This document shows, in pieces, positions 6,062 to 6,705 of a stretch of DNA of 6,705 nucleotides. The translations under genes were made by a program, and so were the position numbers. The notes under the pieces are model-generated. The model was not told where the DNA came from and ran no database searches. It saw only the letters and a list, made by a program, of their open reading frames with translations. Position 1 is the stretch's first letter, and the number at the start of each line of letters is the position of its first letter. The stretch is from an uncultured Eubacteriales bacterium (GTDB taxonomy: Bacteria > Bacillota > Clostridia > Christensenellales > Borkfalkiaceae), in NCBI GenBank assembly GCA_905207385.1, contig CAJLLH010000064.1, positions 1 to 6,705 of the forward strand. Reading direction: 5' to 3'.

Positions 6062-6535
6062 TTAAGCTATGGCAACTATTTTAAGCTTGTATGAAGTGCC
6101 GTCGGGGCAGTTTACCGTTACCACGTCGCCTGCCTTGTGACGCATCAGCGCCGCGCCTACGGGCGATTCGCTGCTTATGCGGTTTTCCATTACGTCTACG
6201 TCGGTTACGCTGGTAACCGTGTATGTTTCTCTGTCGCCGAATTCTTCGTCTTCAACCGTTACCTTGCTGTTTAAGTGTACATAGGTGTTGTCGGTAACTT
6301 CGGCTATTATAACGGCGTTCTTGATCTGATATTCCAGCTCTGCAATCTTGCCCTCGTTGGAACGCTGTTCCTCCCTCGCCGCGTCGTATTCGGCATTTTC
6401 CGAAAGGTCGCCGTGGCTGCGCGCTTCTGCTATGCGCTCTATTATTTCGGGGCGCTTTTCCTTTACGAGGTAATCGAGCTCCTTCTTCAAATCCTCGTAA
6501 TTTTTCTGAGTCATTTCAAAATACTGATCTGCCAT
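6062..6535 (-). CDS. greA: Transcription elongation factor GreA
   Basis: GreA rescues backtracked RNA polymerase by reaching through the secondary channel and stimulating cleavage of the transcript's 3' end. The 157-residue product has family-standard length. The N-terminal coiled coil carries the tip signature HGDLSENAEYDAA (41-53); Asp43 and Glu46 have the spacing of the E. coli catalytic acidic pair. The C-terminal FKBP-like domain has SPVGAALMRHKAGD near 123-136. I chose the ATG at 6535 because it starts MADQYFEMTQ and has GGGAG (6544-6548) 8 bases upstream. An in-frame ATG at 6577 would add 14 residues, but it lies inside the leader hairpin and has no Shine-Dalgarno. It is first in the greA-lysS operon, behind a strong promoter. 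Confidence 0.98.
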   Translation of the reverse strand: MADQYFEMTQKNYEDLKKELDYLVKEKRPEIIERIAEARSHGDLSENAEYDAAREEQRSNEGKIAELEYQIKNAVIIAEVTDNTYVHLNSKVTVEDEEFGDRETYTVTSVTDVDVMENRISSESPVGAALMRHKAGDVVTVNCPDGTSYKLKIVAIA

Positions 6536-6548
6536 TTTTTCTACTCCC

Positions 6549-6612
6549 TGCCGAACTTCTCTCGGCATATAATACAAACGTGATTCCGCGCCGTAAAGCT
6601 GGAATCACGTTT
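6549..6612 (-). promoter_or_regulatory. Two stem-loops in the greA 5' leader
   Basis: The first structure is a perfect 12-bp stem (6601-6612 with 6576-6587) around a 13-base loop. It begins only about five bases after the predicted start of transcription. It is followed by GTATTATAT, a poor but T-containing tract. The second is a 6-bp stem TGCCGA/TCGGCA (6549-6554 with 6562-6567) that ends directly against the Shine-Dalgarno (6544-6548). E. coli greA is known to have a leader with transcript attenuation, so a similar arrangement is possible here, but no sequence homology is claimed. Confidence 0.55.
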
Positions 6613-6623
6613 AACACTTCTAT

Positions 6624-6652
6624 ATTATATAGTTTGCGATTGAGTTTGTCAA
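6624..6652 (-). promoter_or_regulatory. Consensus sigma-A promoter of greA-lysS
   Basis: The -35 is TTGACA (6647-6652), the spacer is exactly 17 bases (6630-6646), and the -10 is TATAAT (6624-6629). Both boxes are perfect matches to the housekeeping consensus. Transcription should start near 6617, giving an untranslated leader of about 82 bases. The -35 box directly follows the T tract of the neighbouring hairpin. Confidence 0.93.
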
Positions 6653-6705
6653 CAAAATGCGGGCGGCAAAATTTTGACCGGACTCCGCCAAAATTTTGCC
6701 GCCCG
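6653..6705 (-). terminator. Long hairpin, terminator of an upstream unit
   Basis: A perfect 16-bp stem (6660-6675 with 6690-6705), extendable by one G-C pair, surrounds a 14-base loop. It includes the palindromic AAAATTTT. Read leftward the stem is followed by CATTTTG, so it probably ends a minus-strand transcript from beyond the right edge. The T tract is short and the arm reaches the window edge, so the full structure may be longer. Confidence 0.65.

Noticed and set aside
4468..6084. Long 538-codon plus-strand ORF
   Set aside because: It is the antisense of lysS, which has complete class II motifs, a Shine-Dalgarno and a terminator on the minus strand. The antisense translation shows no recognisable domain.
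6536..6577. N-terminal extension of GreA from the ATG at 6577
   Set aside because: It lacks a Shine-Dalgarno, lies inside the leader hairpin, and would make the protein longer than the family; the ATG at 6535 has a good GGGAG.

Overview
The window looks like a piece of chromosome from a member of the Bacillota, probably an uncultured Clostridia-type lineage. It carries ricT (PSP1/YaaT) with the full cysteine signature, and a decarboxylase-tmk-holB-ricT order that matches the Bacillus subtilis yaaO-tmk-(darA-yaaR)-holB-yaaT neighbourhood as I remember it. The base composition is roughly balanced. I cannot place it below class. All six genes are on the minus strand, so transcription runs from right to left.

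Right to left: a long hairpin (6660-6705), probably the terminator of an upstream unit, runs straight into a near-perfect sigma-A promoter (-35 TTGACA, 17-base spacer, -10 TATAAT; 6624-6652). The promoter drives greA (6062-6535) and lysS (4501-6015) through an 82-base leader with two stem-loops. That unit ends at a strong intrinsic terminator (4431-4469). A 113-base leader with two hairpins precedes a PLP-dependent Orn/Lys/Arg-type decarboxylase (2953-4317), whose 3' end overlaps tmk (2355-2978). A 333-base non-coding gap follows. It holds five copies of a repeat, mostly spaced exactly 53 bp, in the place where darA and yaaR would be expected. Then holB (1080-2021) overlaps ricT (226-1101) by 22 bases. 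The left 225 bases are non-coding and contain a GC hairpin, three perfect DnaA boxes in direct orientation, and another hairpin at the edge.

Functionally this is core information processing: transcript-cleavage factor GreA, lysyl-tRNA synthetase, dTMP kinase for dTTP supply, the clamp-loader delta' subunit, and the Fe-S protein RicT linked to RNase Y. The decarboxylase is the one metabolic (polyamine-type) member. No new protein system is visible. The unexplained material is all non-coding: the helically spaced DnaA-box cluster, the 53-bp repeat array with a related copy 2 kb away, and the structured leaders of greA and the decarboxylase.
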